From the NCBI RefSeq assembly GCF_001441165.1, contig NZ_CP013126.1, positions 186,001 to 250,000 of the forward strand: a stretch of DNA of 64,000 nucleotides. The letters are read 5' to 3'. This document shows, in pieces, positions 28,560 through 37,234 of this stretch. A program made the translations under genes and the position numbers. Source of the DNA: Acidipropionibacterium acidipropionici. GTDB taxonomy: Bacteria; Actinomycetota; Actinomycetes; Propionibacteriales; Propionibacteriaceae. Position 1 is the stretch's first letter. Every line of letters begins with the position of its first letter. The notes below the pieces were generated by a model. The model did no database searches. It was not told the origin of the DNA and saw only the letters and a list, made by a program, of their open reading frames with translations.

Positions 28560-31358
28560 TTGGATAATGAAGTGAGCGGATTGGAAGCACCGGTTGTAGC
28601 CACTGGTGGACGTCTCCTCGCGCCCTTGGCAGCCACCGCGAGTCGAGCACTCGTCAAGAAACTCACGTTCAGATGGGCTGTCTCCCATCGAGTCCGCGCA
28701 CGGACAGAATTTCAATGTGACTGGAAGGTCTATCGTAAATGGCTAAAGACCATCACCATTGATGAACTTTCGAATCCAATCGTGGAGATCCAAGGAACAC
28801 TGGCGAATCGGCTTGACGAAGCGTTATGCGCCTCAGGAACGCACTGGTCCGATCCGACTGATCACCTCTCACGTGCGTTGCGTCTGGTCGAGCTGACCTA
28901 TCCTGCCATCGCCGCCACGATTGAGGACGCAGATCGCGCACAACTATGCGAATCATGGGCCCAACAGCGCGACGCCACGGTGCGGAAGGTGCTCTATGAG
29001 CTTGCGGGCCCAGATGCGGCCTTCAGCGCTCAAGACCTCGCGCAGGTGCTCCGCCAGCGATCGGCCGCGCGACGTACGGTGCGCCTCCAGGCGTTCAACA
29101 CGGATGAAGCCGCCCTGAGGTCATACCTCGAGCGAATACATATGCCGAATGTTCCGTCTGGGAGTGTGGTCGTCCTGCAGGGCGACTTCGGCTCAGGCAA
29201 GTCGGAGGTCGCGGAAACCTGGCACAGGGCCTGCATCAACGAGCTTGCTATGGGCGACATTGCGCCGATACCAGTCTGGTTCAATGCCAGTGCCATGACC
29301 GGGATGAGCCTCGAGAACGCTCTGGACGCACAAACCGGCCATGCTTGGCGACGCGGCCAAGGCGCATCCATCACAATCGATGGCCTTGATGAGATCGAGC
29401 CAGCTACGGCTCAAGCGCTGCTCGATGCCTCACGGGTGCTGGCCAAGACTTACACCAGCATCCGGGTCCTACTTACTTCGCGCCCCGGCATTTTGACTCC
29501 GACAACGGATGAGGAGCAGGCGATAGACCTGCTCTCCGCGTCGGACGCGCTTGACCTCGTCGAGGCGATCGGCGGGGAACGACGTGAAACCTGGCGTTGG
29601 ACGACGGACATGCGAGAGACCGTTAGGAGACCATTCTTCGCCCTTGCCGCAGGAATCATGCTTGCATCAGGCAGCGTCCCAGATGGTGAGGCGGACCTGA
29701 TCCGCAACTTGGTTGAGCATGCCCTTGCCACGGGCGCCGAGCGCCAAGCAGTGACTTCGAGCACGACTCGCGGGGTCCTTGAGAAGCTCGCAGTCAGACT
29801 CACTCATTCAGGTCGTGATGGTCTGTCATTCAGCGATCGTCAAGTGGCCCGTTCAAGCCGACTCGTTGCTGATGGGCCTCAAGGATCAGTCATATTCTCG
29901 CTGCCGATCTTTCAACACTGGTTTGCCGCACAAGCTATTCTTGCGGGCGATGTTCCACCGGAGGATATCGTTGCGACACGTCAAAGTTTCGTCCGGTGGA
30001 GGTGGGCCGCTGCGGTGGCGGTAATGAGCCTAACCGACGATTCACAGATTGATGAACTCCTTGGAACCTGGGTTTCCGGAAATCCAGGAGCTGCAGCTTG
30101 GATTATCCGCGAGGCATTTAGTGGCCGTGGGAACTTCCACACAGACGCCGACGGTAGCCTTGACGCAATCAGCAGTAGGCGACGCATTCTTCGTGCCCTG
30201 AGAACTTGGACAAATGGTCTTGGGCCATTCGCTCCTGGGCTTCTTCCAGACTCATTGGTGCATGGTCCCGTGGGGCTGGGTGTGGCCGTATCTGGTCGCT
30301 GCATTAACATCGCGTTTGCGGAGCCATCGCCGAAATCCGATTACGTGACCGAGCTTCCTGAGGGAATTCATCCACTCTCCTGGGGATCCATATCCAAGCC
30401 TGCCTGGATTCCATGGATGTGCGGCGGAGTGCCGCGAGGTAGCGCTTGGCCTTGGACGATGACGAGGGAACTGATCGCTCGCGAGACACTAAAGAAGCTC
30501 TCGAATGACCCCCATTTGGGCACGTCGGACGGAATCTGGACTCAGGAACGCCGTTTTGATCTTTCTAGGGTTCTCCTTCGGCGCGGACGGCAGTCCCTTG
30601 ATCCACTTCCCGCAGACGAAGTTAGAACTCGCGCCGTCGAGCTGTTTGAGTCTTTGGGCGGGAACCGCAAATCCTCAGTCACCTTCAATCTAGGCGGAAG
30701 CTATTCTGGCGCGGAACTCGAAGATCTAATCTTATCAATCGATACGAATCGACCGTCTGTAATTGCGTCGCCACTTCCCCAGCCAGATCTGAATCCTCCG
30801 CCGCCTAGTTCATGGATTTGGGAATGGTATTCACAGCAACGCATCATGGAGTTTGAGGTCGCTGTCTACAGTCGTGCTTGTAAGGCGTATGACGAAGCAC
30901 TAGATAACGCGTTCGCTCGACTAGGATGGTCAATGTCAAGTTCTATTCTTGCACCTTTTGGAGTTGTCATGCGCCTGAACTTGAATGACGATGATTCTGA
31001 GCGTAGATTGCGGGACCGCTGGGGATCAATATCTCTATCTCTCACCAGGGTTCCTATGGCGCTTCTCCCCGAGCTTGCACCAACGGATCCGGAACCTATA
31101 TGGTCTACAGACCGGCGTGTAGTGATATCGAGGAGCGAAGTGTCGCTCGAGACGGCTTACTTTTCCTGGGTCCTTGAGCGCATAGGTTCGTGGTTGCAAA
31201 TGCAAGAGCGAGAGCTTATCGGCGGCCTCAGTTGGTCGACCACGATCGCGAATCAGATGTCCAAGGTGCGTCCCGCCTGTGACATCGCGGCAAAATGGCT
31301 CTACGACGATCTGAAGAAAACCGGCTTGGGTGAAGGAACGTTCCCACAACTCCGATAG
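28560..31358 (+). CDS. NACHT/STAND-like NTPase, putative defence protein
   Basis: This protein of about 932 residues has a P-loop ATPase centre: Walker A GDFGSGKS near residue 208, Walker B ITIDGLDEIE near 272 and a sensor-like VLLTSRPG near 303. This resembles NACHT or related STAND ATPases of antiviral and signalling proteins. The N-terminal 200 residues are helical and unassigned; the C-terminal 500 residues match nothing I recognise and show no clear repeats. Codon use has far more A/T than neighbouring genes, which points to transfer. The start is uncertain (TTG 28560 or GTG 28572). It lies 160 bp after hsdR on the same strand. Confidence 0.7.
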   Translation: MDNEVSGLEAPVVATGGRLLAPLAATASRALVKKLTFRWAVSHRVRARTEFQCDWKVYRKWLKTITIDELSNPIVEIQGTLANRLDEALCASGTHWSDPTDHLSRALRLVELTYPAIAATIEDADRAQLCESWAQQRDATVRKVLYELAGPDAAFSAQDLAQVLRQRSAARRTVRLQAFNTDEAALRSYLERIHMPNVPSGSVVVLQGDFGSGKSEVAETWHRACINELAMGDIAPIPVWFNASAMTGMSLENALDAQTGHAWRRGQGASITIDGLDEIEPATAQALLDASRVLAKTYTSIRVLLTSRPGILTPTTDEEQAIDLLSASDALDLVEAIGGERRETWRWTTDMRETVRRPFFALAAGIMLASGSVPDGEADLIRNLVEHALATGAERQAVTSSTTRGVLEKLAVRLTHSGRDGLSFSDRQVARSSRLVADGPQGSVIFSLPIFQHWFAAQAILAGDVPPEDIVATRQSFVRWRWAAAVAVMSLTDDSQIDELLGTWVSGNPGAAAWIIREAFSGRGNFHTDADGSLDAISSRRRILRALRTWTNGLGPFAPGLLPDSLVHGPVGLGVAVSGRCINIAFAEPSPKSDYVTELPEGIHPLSWGSISKPAWIPWMCGGVPRGSAWPWTMTRELIARETLKKLSNDPHLGTSDGIWTQERRFDLSRVLLRRGRQSLDPLPADEVRTRAVELFESLGGNRKSSVTFNLGGSYSGAELEDLILSIDTNRPSVIASPLPQPDLNPPPPSSWIWEWYSQQRIMEFEVAVYSRACKAYDEALDNAFARLGWSMSSSILAPFGVVMRLNLNDDDSERRLRDRWGSISLSLTRVPMALLPELAPTDPEPIWSTDRRVVISRSEVSLETAYFSWVLERIGSWLQMQERELIGGLSWSTTIANQMSKVRPACDIAAKWLYDDLKKTGLGEGTFPQLR

Positions 31359-31486
31359 GCATCCAAGGTGATTGCGTGATCATTCTTCATACTTGGCTTG
31401 TGGCTGGCTCCAAGAAGAAATCCCGGAACGAGCGCCTCCTGATGCAGAGCCAATTGGTCACGGCCGTCCAGAGGGAAAGGCCGGAT

Positions 31487-31772
31487 CAGGCGTGCGCCCA
31501 CTCGTCCAGCGCCTCGCGGATCGCGTCGGAGCGGCTGCGGTGCTCGCGATTGGCACGCGCCATCACGGCGTCGAGTTCGGACTCGCTCAGTCGCACCGTC
31601 ACTGGACGCGTCGGCTCATCGGTCCCGGCCCGCCTGGCAACAGACCGGAACGTCGCGCCCGGGAACCCTCCTCAGCATTCTTGACGAGGCGCGCGATCAC
31701 GTCCTCGGTGATCTCCACGCCGTCGATCTCTCCATAGGATCGGTCGACCGGCTTCGGAATCTCTTTATTCAT
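31487..31772 (-). pseudogene. Ribbon-helix-helix antitoxin gene with a frameshift
   Basis: The ATG at 31772 opens MNKEIPKPVDRSYGEIDGVEIT and continues to NAEEG, a typical CopG/RHH antitoxin N-terminus. The frame then goes off and stops after 57 codons. In the next frame the expected continuation is present: FPGATFRSVARR, then VTVRLSESELDAVMARA and SDAIREALDEWA, ending at 31487. A single missing base in GAGGAGGGTTCCC (near 31668) explains everything. Its start overlaps the stop of the toxin remnant upstream (ATGA). Confidence 0.7.
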
Positions 31773-31840
31773 GTGGACCTCGCTTGGATCGCATCCTCCT
31801 CGGGCACTCCGTGCTTCACAGCAGTGGTATGTATGGACCC
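31769..31840 (-). pseudogene. Remnant of a small toxin gene
   Basis: The reading EGSIHTTAVKHGVPEEDAIQA, directly after the RHH antitoxin gene, has the look of the N-terminus of small BrnT-like toxins that pair with such antitoxins (IH..A.KHGV..EDA..A). It stops after about 24 codons; the remaining two-thirds of a normal toxin is absent. The assignment is from family knowledge and is tentative. Confidence 0.5.
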
Positions 31841-31841
31841 T

Positions 31842-32099
31842 TCATGCCGACTCAGGCAGGAGCACGCCGCGAATGTAGGCGGACCGGGTCTTGTGCGCAG
31901 CGGCCGCTCTTTCATCCACTTCGGCCAACTCATCGGGAGTGAGTCGGACAGCCACCGCCTGGGACGGCTGAGCGCCGCGCCCGGGTCTGCCGCGTCCTCG
32001 TCGACGGAGCTTCTCGACGTCGTACCCGGCTTCAGCCTCAGCTGCCCATTCGGCGATCTGATCCTCTGTGACTGGACGGCCGTTGATCATCTCCGTCAT
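31842..32099 (-). CDS. Ribbon-helix-helix antitoxin-like protein
   Basis: This 85-residue protein has an acidic N-terminal part (EDQIAEWAAEAEAGYD), a basic linker (RRRGRGRPGR) and a C-terminal RHH fold (VAVRLTPDELAEVDERAAAAHKTRSAYIRGVLL). This is the usual design of antitoxins that bind their own operator. Its partner toxin is reduced to a fragment immediately downstream, so the gene is now an orphan. The ATG at 32099 is supported by family N-termini beginning MTEMINGRPVT. Confidence 0.78.
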   Translation of the reverse strand: MTEMINGRPVTEDQIAEWAAEAEAGYDVEKLRRRGRGRPGRGAQPSQAVAVRLTPDELAEVDERAAAAHKTRSAYIRGVLLPESA

Positions 32100-32181
32100 G
32101 GGAATATTGTAGTACGCCGATGAATGAGGGGACACCGCCGCCGGGCGGACGGCACAGGTCCATTCTGGTCGGAGCTGCACG

Positions 32182-32233
32182 GAGAGCGTGTAGGAAGTGT
32201 GGGAAAAGACGCCCACATCTCCTACACGCTCTC
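32182..32233. repeat. Palindromic element B1 of a three-copy family
   Basis: Arms 32182-32203 (GAGAGCGTGTAGGAAGTGTG...) and 32212-32233 pair at 20 of 22 positions around an 8-nt loop. The element recurs at 38098 and 39295. It lies 22 bp after the stop of the QorB-like gene, so it may serve as its terminator. Confidence 0.7.
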
Positions 32234-32255
32234 CCGAGTCCTGACTCGGACAGGC

Positions 32256-33122
32256 TCAGCCCTGCGTGAGAGCCGGAGCCAGGGCGTCCTTCAGCGAGGT
32301 AGTGGGGTGCCCGATGAGCTTCGACAGGGTGCCGGGGTGCTCGTCGAAGAGTTCGCCCTCCTTGATGGCCAGATCGGTGGATGTGGCGAAGCCGATCCCG
32401 AACTCCGGGACCCCGGCGGCCTTGAGGATCTGCTCGTGCTCCTCGGCGCTCACGTTCTTCAGCGCCACCGGCTTACCGGTGAGCTCGGCGATGACGTTCG
32501 CGAGGTCTCCGTAGGTGAAGGACTCGTCGCCGCTCAGCTCGTAAACGGCGTCATCGGCGGACTCAGCGCTGATCACAGCCGCCGCGGCCTCGGCGAAGTC
32601 CTTGCGGACGGCCGAGGAGATCCGGCCCGCTCCGGCGCTGGTCAGCAGCGTCCCGGTCTCGGCGGCCTGCTGCGCCTGGGGGATGAAGTTCTCGGTGTAC
32701 AAGCCGTTGCGCAGCAGACCGACCTTGATCGGGGCGGCGGCCAGCAGCTTCTCGGTCTCCTTGTGCTCGGGAGCGACGGCGATGATCGAGGCCTCCTCGG
32801 TGTGCAGGAAGCTCGTGTAGGCGATGAACTCGACGTCGGCGGCCACTGCGGCGTCGATGACGGCCTTGTGCTGGGGGATTCGCTGACCGACGGCGTTGCC
32901 CGAGATGAGGAGCAGCCGGTCGACGCCCTTCAGGGCCGGCTCGAGGCCTTCCGGCTGGTTGTAGTCGAAGTGGCGGACGTCGATCCCGCGGGAGGCCAGC
33001 CCGGCGGCCTTCTCGGTGTTGCGGGCCAGAGCGACGATCTCGGTGGCCGGGACGCGGGCGAGCAGGGAATCGATGACGAGGCCGCCGAGCTGGCCGGTGG
33101 CTCCGGTGATGGCAATGGTCAT
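32256..33122 (-). CDS. NmrA-like NAD(P)H:quinone oxidoreductase (QorB type)
   Basis: This 288-residue atypical short-chain dehydrogenase has the N-terminal nucleotide-binding motif TGATGQLGG and family blocks AYTSFLHT and LLRNGLYTENF. QorB/YtfG proteins reduce quinones with NADPH. The start has GGGAGAGG upstream. It is divergent from the TetR gene 231 bp away, and the TetR operator between them might act on both. Confidence 0.85.
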   Translation of the reverse strand: MTIAITGATGQLGGLVIDSLLARVPATEIVALARNTEKAAGLASRGIDVRHFDYNQPEGLEPALKGVDRLLLISGNAVGQRIPQHKAVIDAAVAADVEFIAYTSFLHTEEASIIAVAPEHKETEKLLAAAPIKVGLLRNGLYTENFIPQAQQAAETGTLLTSAGAGRISSAVRKDFAEAAAAVISAESADDAVYELSGDESFTYGDLANVIAELTGKPVALKNVSAEEHEQILKAAGVPEFGIGFATSTDLAIKEGELFDEHPGTLSKLIGHPTTSLKDALAPALTQG

Positions 33123-33272
33123 GGGTGAGTCCTCTCCCGGCTGGCGATCAGCCGTTGGACCAGTCCTATCCGTGACATGTCACCCAGTTCAACGATTCGA
33201 GCCGGACGTTCGCCGTCAGCGCGTCCTGCACGGTGCTGCGTCGGGACCCTGATACGCCCGCCGATGAGCCTC

Positions 33273-33309
33273 GATACCGATGGTATCGAAGTCTGATACC
33301 ATCGGTATC
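33273..33309. promoter_or_regulatory. Double palindromic operator, probably for the TetR regulator
   Basis: GATACCGATGGTATC (33273-33287) and GATACCATCGGTATC (33295-33309) are each palindromic around a 3-bp centre and are reverse complements of each other, so the 37 bp form one large palindrome with a 7-bp spacer. It lies 45 bp before the TetR start. A tandem pair 22 bp apart fits two TetR dimers side by side. Confidence 0.7.
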
Positions 33310-33353
33310 CGTTCGGCCCGGAACCGGTCCGGACGGATGATCGAGGAGTAGCC

Positions 33354-34061
33354 ATGCAGACCGCCACCCACCCGGACCTGACGGTGGAGACCGACAACAC
33401 CACCCGGGACGACGCCCCGGGGGCAGTCTCCCCCGCAGACGCCCCGGCCCACGCGCCCCTCCCCGGCCGGCCCAGCCACGACAGCGTCCGGGCGAAGATC
33501 CTGGAGGCCGCGGCCGCCAATTTCGAGGAGTTCGGCTACGCCGGCACCAACCTGCGCAAGATCGCCTCGGACGCCGGATTCACCAAGGGCGCGGTCTACT
33601 CGAACTTCGGCTCCAAGCCCGACCTGTTCTGCCAGGTCGCCACAGAGCGGATGAGCGGGGCCGGCGCCGACGTCTTCGCCTCCCTCACCCCGGTCCTGGC
33701 GACGGCGGCCGACCGCCGCGAACTCGTCGAGGGTCTGGGCCGCGCACTCACCCAGTCGCTGCTGGGCTACACGGCGTGGGAGCTCATCATCGCCGAGTTC
33801 CGCGGCCTGGCGCCCACCGACCCGCAGGTCGCCGCCGGCTACGCGGCCCTGAGCCGGGAACGGATCGACAGGCTCATCGAGCTGCTGGTCACCAGCCCGC
33901 TGCTCGCCGAACTGGCCGATCCCGATCTGCGCAGCCTCGCCGCCGGGGCGCTGGGCCTGCTCAACGTCATGGCCGTCGACCACATCGCGGCCCCTGAGGT
34001 CTACACCGAGGACTTCATCACCGAGATCGTCACCCACGCCGTCGAAGGCCTCATCCGGTGA
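33354..34061 (+). CDS. TetR-family transcriptional regulator
   Basis: This 235-residue regulator has a disordered, Pro/Ala-rich N-terminal extension (residues 1-45), then the TetR HTH (AAANFEEFGYAGTNLRKIASDAGFTKGAVYSNFGSKPDLF, about 52-95) and a C-terminal ligand-binding helical domain. AGGAG stands six bases before the ATG. It overlaps the next gene by four bases and so is expected to regulate its own three-gene operon through the palindromes upstream. Confidence 0.92.
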   Translation: MQTATHPDLTVETDNTTRDDAPGAVSPADAPAHAPLPGRPSHDSVRAKILEAAAANFEEFGYAGTNLRKIASDAGFTKGAVYSNFGSKPDLFCQVATERMSGAGADVFASLTPVLATAADRRELVEGLGRALTQSLLGYTAWELIIAEFRGLAPTDPQVAAGYAALSRERIDRLIELLVTSPLLAELADPDLRSLAAGALGLLNVMAVDHIAAPEVYTEDFITEIVTHAVEGLIR

Positions 34062-34918
34062 GCCCCCGCCACGCAGCCGCCACACCGGCAACCCTCAGCC
34101 CCTCCGACCTGAGCCCCACTGGCGCATCCCCATCCGGATCCGGCCTCGTCCTCCACGCCCGCGGCCTCACGGCCTCCGGCTCCCGCGGAGTGATCTTCGG
34201 GCCCGTCGATCTGGATCTCTCCCCCAGGCAGCTCACCGTCATCCACGGCCCCAAGGGCACCGGGAAATCCGCCCTGCTGCTGGCCCTGACCGGCCGCTTC
34301 CGCAGGACCCGGGGCACCCTGATCATCGACGGGATCGACGCCATCGCCGACCCCTACCGCGCCATCCGGCGCACCAGCGTCGCCACCATCGGCGACTACG
34401 TCCAGCCCGAGGACCGCCTCACCCTGGCCGAGTCCGTCGCCGAACGCAGCTACCTCGACTCGGTCCCCCTGGCCCACGCCGAGGACCGGATGCGCCGGAT
34501 CGAGGAACTCGTCGGATACACCATCGAGCGCTCCACCGAGCTGGAGCAGCTCACCGCCATGGAACGCGCCATCGCCTCCGTGGCTCTGGCCATGATCCGG
34601 CCCTCGAAGCTCATCGTCATCGACGACGCCGACGTCATGGTGCCCCACGCCGAGCAGAAGGAGCTCTTCGAGATCTTCCTGCGCATGACCGAACTCGACG
34701 ACTCGGCCATCGTGGCCACCACCGTCGACGACGACATGGCCCCGCCCGGCTCCATCGACATCGCCCTGCCCGCCCGTCACAGGGCCAAGGTGCATCCCAT
34801 CAGCGGCGAACAGGTGGCGGCCTCCCCGGCCACTCCCGACGACGCCGACGATTCCGCAGACGGAGACCCGTCCCACGCCCCCTCCTCCACCCAGGCCACA
34901 GAGGTGACCGATTCATGA
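34058..34918 (+). CDS. Atypical ABC ATP-binding protein partnered with a YhgE-like protein
   Basis: This 286-residue protein has Walker A GPKGTGKSA at residue 64, but other ATPase motifs are weak. The signature position reads LTAMERA rather than LSGGQ, Walker B ends in Asp189-Asp190 instead of Asp-Glu, and no H-loop His is evident (ATTVDDDM). Hydrolysis may be slow or absent. The N-terminal 28 residues and the C-terminal 40 are low-complexity. The GTG start overlaps the TetR stop. It probably drives or gates the membrane protein encoded next. Confidence 0.78.
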   Translation: MSPRHAAATPATLSPSDLSPTGASPSGSGLVLHARGLTASGSRGVIFGPVDLDLSPRQLTVIHGPKGTGKSALLLALTGRFRRTRGTLIIDGIDAIADPYRAIRRTSVATIGDYVQPEDRLTLAESVAERSYLDSVPLAHAEDRMRRIEELVGYTIERSTELEQLTAMERAIASVALAMIRPSKLIVIDDADVMVPHAEQKELFEIFLRMTELDDSAIVATTVDDDMAPPGSIDIALPARHRAKVHPISGEQVAASPATPDDADDSADGDPSHAPSSTQATEVTDS

Positions 34919-37089
34919 CTTCATTCCTGAGGCTCATCCAGTTCGAGTTCCGCCGATTCAAAGGCAAGTCGAAGCTGGCGCTCATCTTCATTCTCGTGAT
35001 CCCGCTGCTCTACGGCGGGGTGTACCTGCATGCCAACTGGGACCTGTACAACAACACCGACAAGGTGAAGATCGCCGTCGTCAACCATGACAGGCCCGCC
35101 TCCTACGCCGGCGCCACCGTCGACGGCGGGGCGGCCTTCGAGCAGGCGCTCAAGAAGCAGGGCACCTTCGACTGGCAGTTCCTCGGCACCGACGATGACA
35201 AGGCCAATGAGGGGCTGCGCAAGGGCGACTACTACATGGTCATCAATGTGCCCTCGAACTTCTCGACAAACATCGTCAGCGCCGGAAACTTCAAGCCGGC
35301 GAGGGCCAGCCTGCAGCTGCACCGCGACGACGCCAACGGGTTCATCATCGGCCTGCTCACCTCCCAGGTGGACAACGCCGTCGGCAAGACCCTGGACGCC
35401 ACGGTCTCCCAGACCTACTTCGACGCCCTCTTCGTCAACCTCGGCACCATCAAGTCGAGCCTAGGGACGGCCTCCTCCGGCGCCAAGACCCTCGACACGA
35501 ACCTGGCCACCGCCACCAAGGGCGTCAAGACGATGAACGACTCGGTGCTCGGCGCCACCAAGAGCCTGTCCGGGCTGTCGGCCGCCACCACCAAGAACTC
35601 CGACGCCCTCAACAACATCGACACCGCCTCCACCAAACTCTCCACCGCGATGACCCAGGCCCAGGGAGGCGTCAACACCATCTCGAGCGCAGCCGGGGAC
35701 CTCACCGGAGACGCCAAGAAGATGACGTCGTCCACCGCGGCGCTCGCCGACAAGGCCGCCAAGGACTATCCGACCATCAAGGCCAAGGCCGCCAACCTCG
35801 TCACCGCCACGGGGAGGATGCAGAACTCCGGAACCATCCAGACCCAGACCGACATCAACGCCTCGCTCACCTCCCTGGCCTCCCTGGAGGCCTCCCACCC
35901 GGACCTGGCCAAGGACTCCGACTACGTCGCGCTGCGCAAGCAGCTCAACGCCGCGGCCACCGCCAACACCACGGTGACCGCCAACGTCAACACCGTCGTC
36001 AACGCCTCCGCGGGGCTCAACCTCCAGCTCAACCAGTCCGACCTCGACAAGCTGGCCGCCGACGCCAAGAAGGACGCCGCCAACCTCAATGCCGACGCCG
36101 ACAAGGTGAACAAGGGCGTCCAGCAGCTCAACAGCGCGATGAAGACGGCCGACGACGGCGTCCAGAACATCGACAAGGGGGTCAAACAGGCCACCAGCGC
36201 CGGACGCGACCTGCTGGCCGTCGCCCCCAAGGCCATCGACGGCGTCATGCAGCTGTCCAACGCGCTGGGGAGCCTCAACACCGCCATGCCGCAGCTGTCC
36301 AATGGCATGCACACCCTGGCGACCGGCCTGGACAAGGGCAACAAGCAGATCCCCGACCTGTCCGACAGACAGCGCACCAACCTGGCCGACGTCATGAGCT
36401 CGCCGGTCGACATCACCCAGACCGTCGACCACTCCGCGAAGTACTACGGACGCGGGCTGGCGCCGATGTTCCTGTCCATCGCGATGTGGATCGCCTGCAT
36501 CTCGACCTTCCTGGTGGTGCGCACCGCCTCGGGGCGGTCACTGACCGGGCGGGCGAACTCGCTGAAGATCGCGATGATGGGATTCGGGCCGCTGGCCACC
36601 ATCGGCCTGGCGGGCTCCTTCCTCATGGTCGCCGGGGTGTGGCTGCTGCTCGGCCTGGACCCCGTCCATCCCTGGCTGTTCATCGGCTTCGTCACCGTGA
36701 CGTCCCTGGCGTGGATGGCGCTGGCGTACTGGATACGGCTGATCCTGGGATCCCCGCAGACGGCGGTCTTCCTCATTCTGCTGGTGCTCCAGTTACCGAC
36801 CTGCGGCGGCACCTTCCCGGTGACGATGCTGCCGCCCTTCTACCAGAAGCTGTCGGTCATCATGCCGATGAAGTACTCCGTCGACACCTTCCGGGCGCTC
36901 ATCTCGGGCGGTCAGATGTCGACGGTGGGGCTCGGGTTCGGCGTGCAGGCCGGGATCCTGGCGGCCTCGATCGGGTTGATCGTCTGGCTGATCCGGCGGC
37001 ACAAGATCTTCCGGATGCGTGACCTGCACCCGCCGATGGTGACCTCGACGACCACCGCCGACTACGCCTTCTCGGTGCGGCCGCGCTGA
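34915..37089 (+). CDS. YhgE/Pip-family membrane protein (ABC-2-like)
   Basis: This 724-residue protein has one N-terminal membrane segment (residues about 20-38), a long extracytoplasmic region rich in Ala, Asn, Thr and Lys with heptad character (about 100-500), and five or six C-terminal membrane segments from about residue 517. The family includes phage-infection protein Pip and YhgE; members work with ABC ATPases in export of proteins or envelope components. It overlaps the ATPase gene by four bases. The substrate is unknown. Confidence 0.87.
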   Translation: MTSFLRLIQFEFRRFKGKSKLALIFILVIPLLYGGVYLHANWDLYNNTDKVKIAVVNHDRPASYAGATVDGGAAFEQALKKQGTFDWQFLGTDDDKANEGLRKGDYYMVINVPSNFSTNIVSAGNFKPARASLQLHRDDANGFIIGLLTSQVDNAVGKTLDATVSQTYFDALFVNLGTIKSSLGTASSGAKTLDTNLATATKGVKTMNDSVLGATKSLSGLSAATTKNSDALNNIDTASTKLSTAMTQAQGGVNTISSAAGDLTGDAKKMTSSTAALADKAAKDYPTIKAKAANLVTATGRMQNSGTIQTQTDINASLTSLASLEASHPDLAKDSDYVALRKQLNAAATANTTVTANVNTVVNASAGLNLQLNQSDLDKLAADAKKDAANLNADADKVNKGVQQLNSAMKTADDGVQNIDKGVKQATSAGRDLLAVAPKAIDGVMQLSNALGSLNTAMPQLSNGMHTLATGLDKGNKQIPDLSDRQRTNLADVMSSPVDITQTVDHSAKYYGRGLAPMFLSIAMWIACISTFLVVRTASGRSLTGRANSLKIAMMGFGPLATIGLAGSFLMVAGVWLLLGLDPVHPWLFIGFVTVTSLAWMALAYWIRLILGSPQTAVFLILLVLQLPTCGGTFPVTMLPPFYQKLSVIMPMKYSVDTFRALISGGQMSTVGLGFGVQAGILAASIGLIVWLIRRHKIFRMRDLHPPMVTSTTTADYAFSVRPR

Positions 37090-37180
37090 GCCGGGCGGCC
37101 GGGCCTGATGACCGTCGGGGCCGGGGACGGGGGAACGTGCCCGCGGCTCCGGCGGCCGTCGCACCCGGCCGACCGGCATG

Positions 37181-37216
37181 CCGGTGCCCGGCCTCCTCGA
37201 GGGGACCGGGCACCGG
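37181..37216. terminator. 11-bp perfect hairpin between convergent genes
   Basis: CCGGTGCCCGG (37181-37191) pairs with CCGGGCACCGG (37206-37216). It lies between the YhgE gene end (37089) and the hsp20 gene end (37235), so it probably terminates both. Confidence 0.65.
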
Positions 37217-37234
37217 ATCGTTCTGTTGTGCGAT

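Noticed and set aside
31372-31737. Plus-strand ORFs downstream of the NTPase gene
   Set aside because: The minus strand of this interval encodes the frameshifted RHH antitoxin, which explains the coding-like composition.
32124-33128. 334-codon plus-strand ORF covering the QorB-like gene
   Set aside because: It begins inside palindrome B1 and mirrors a clearly recognisable reductase on the other strand.
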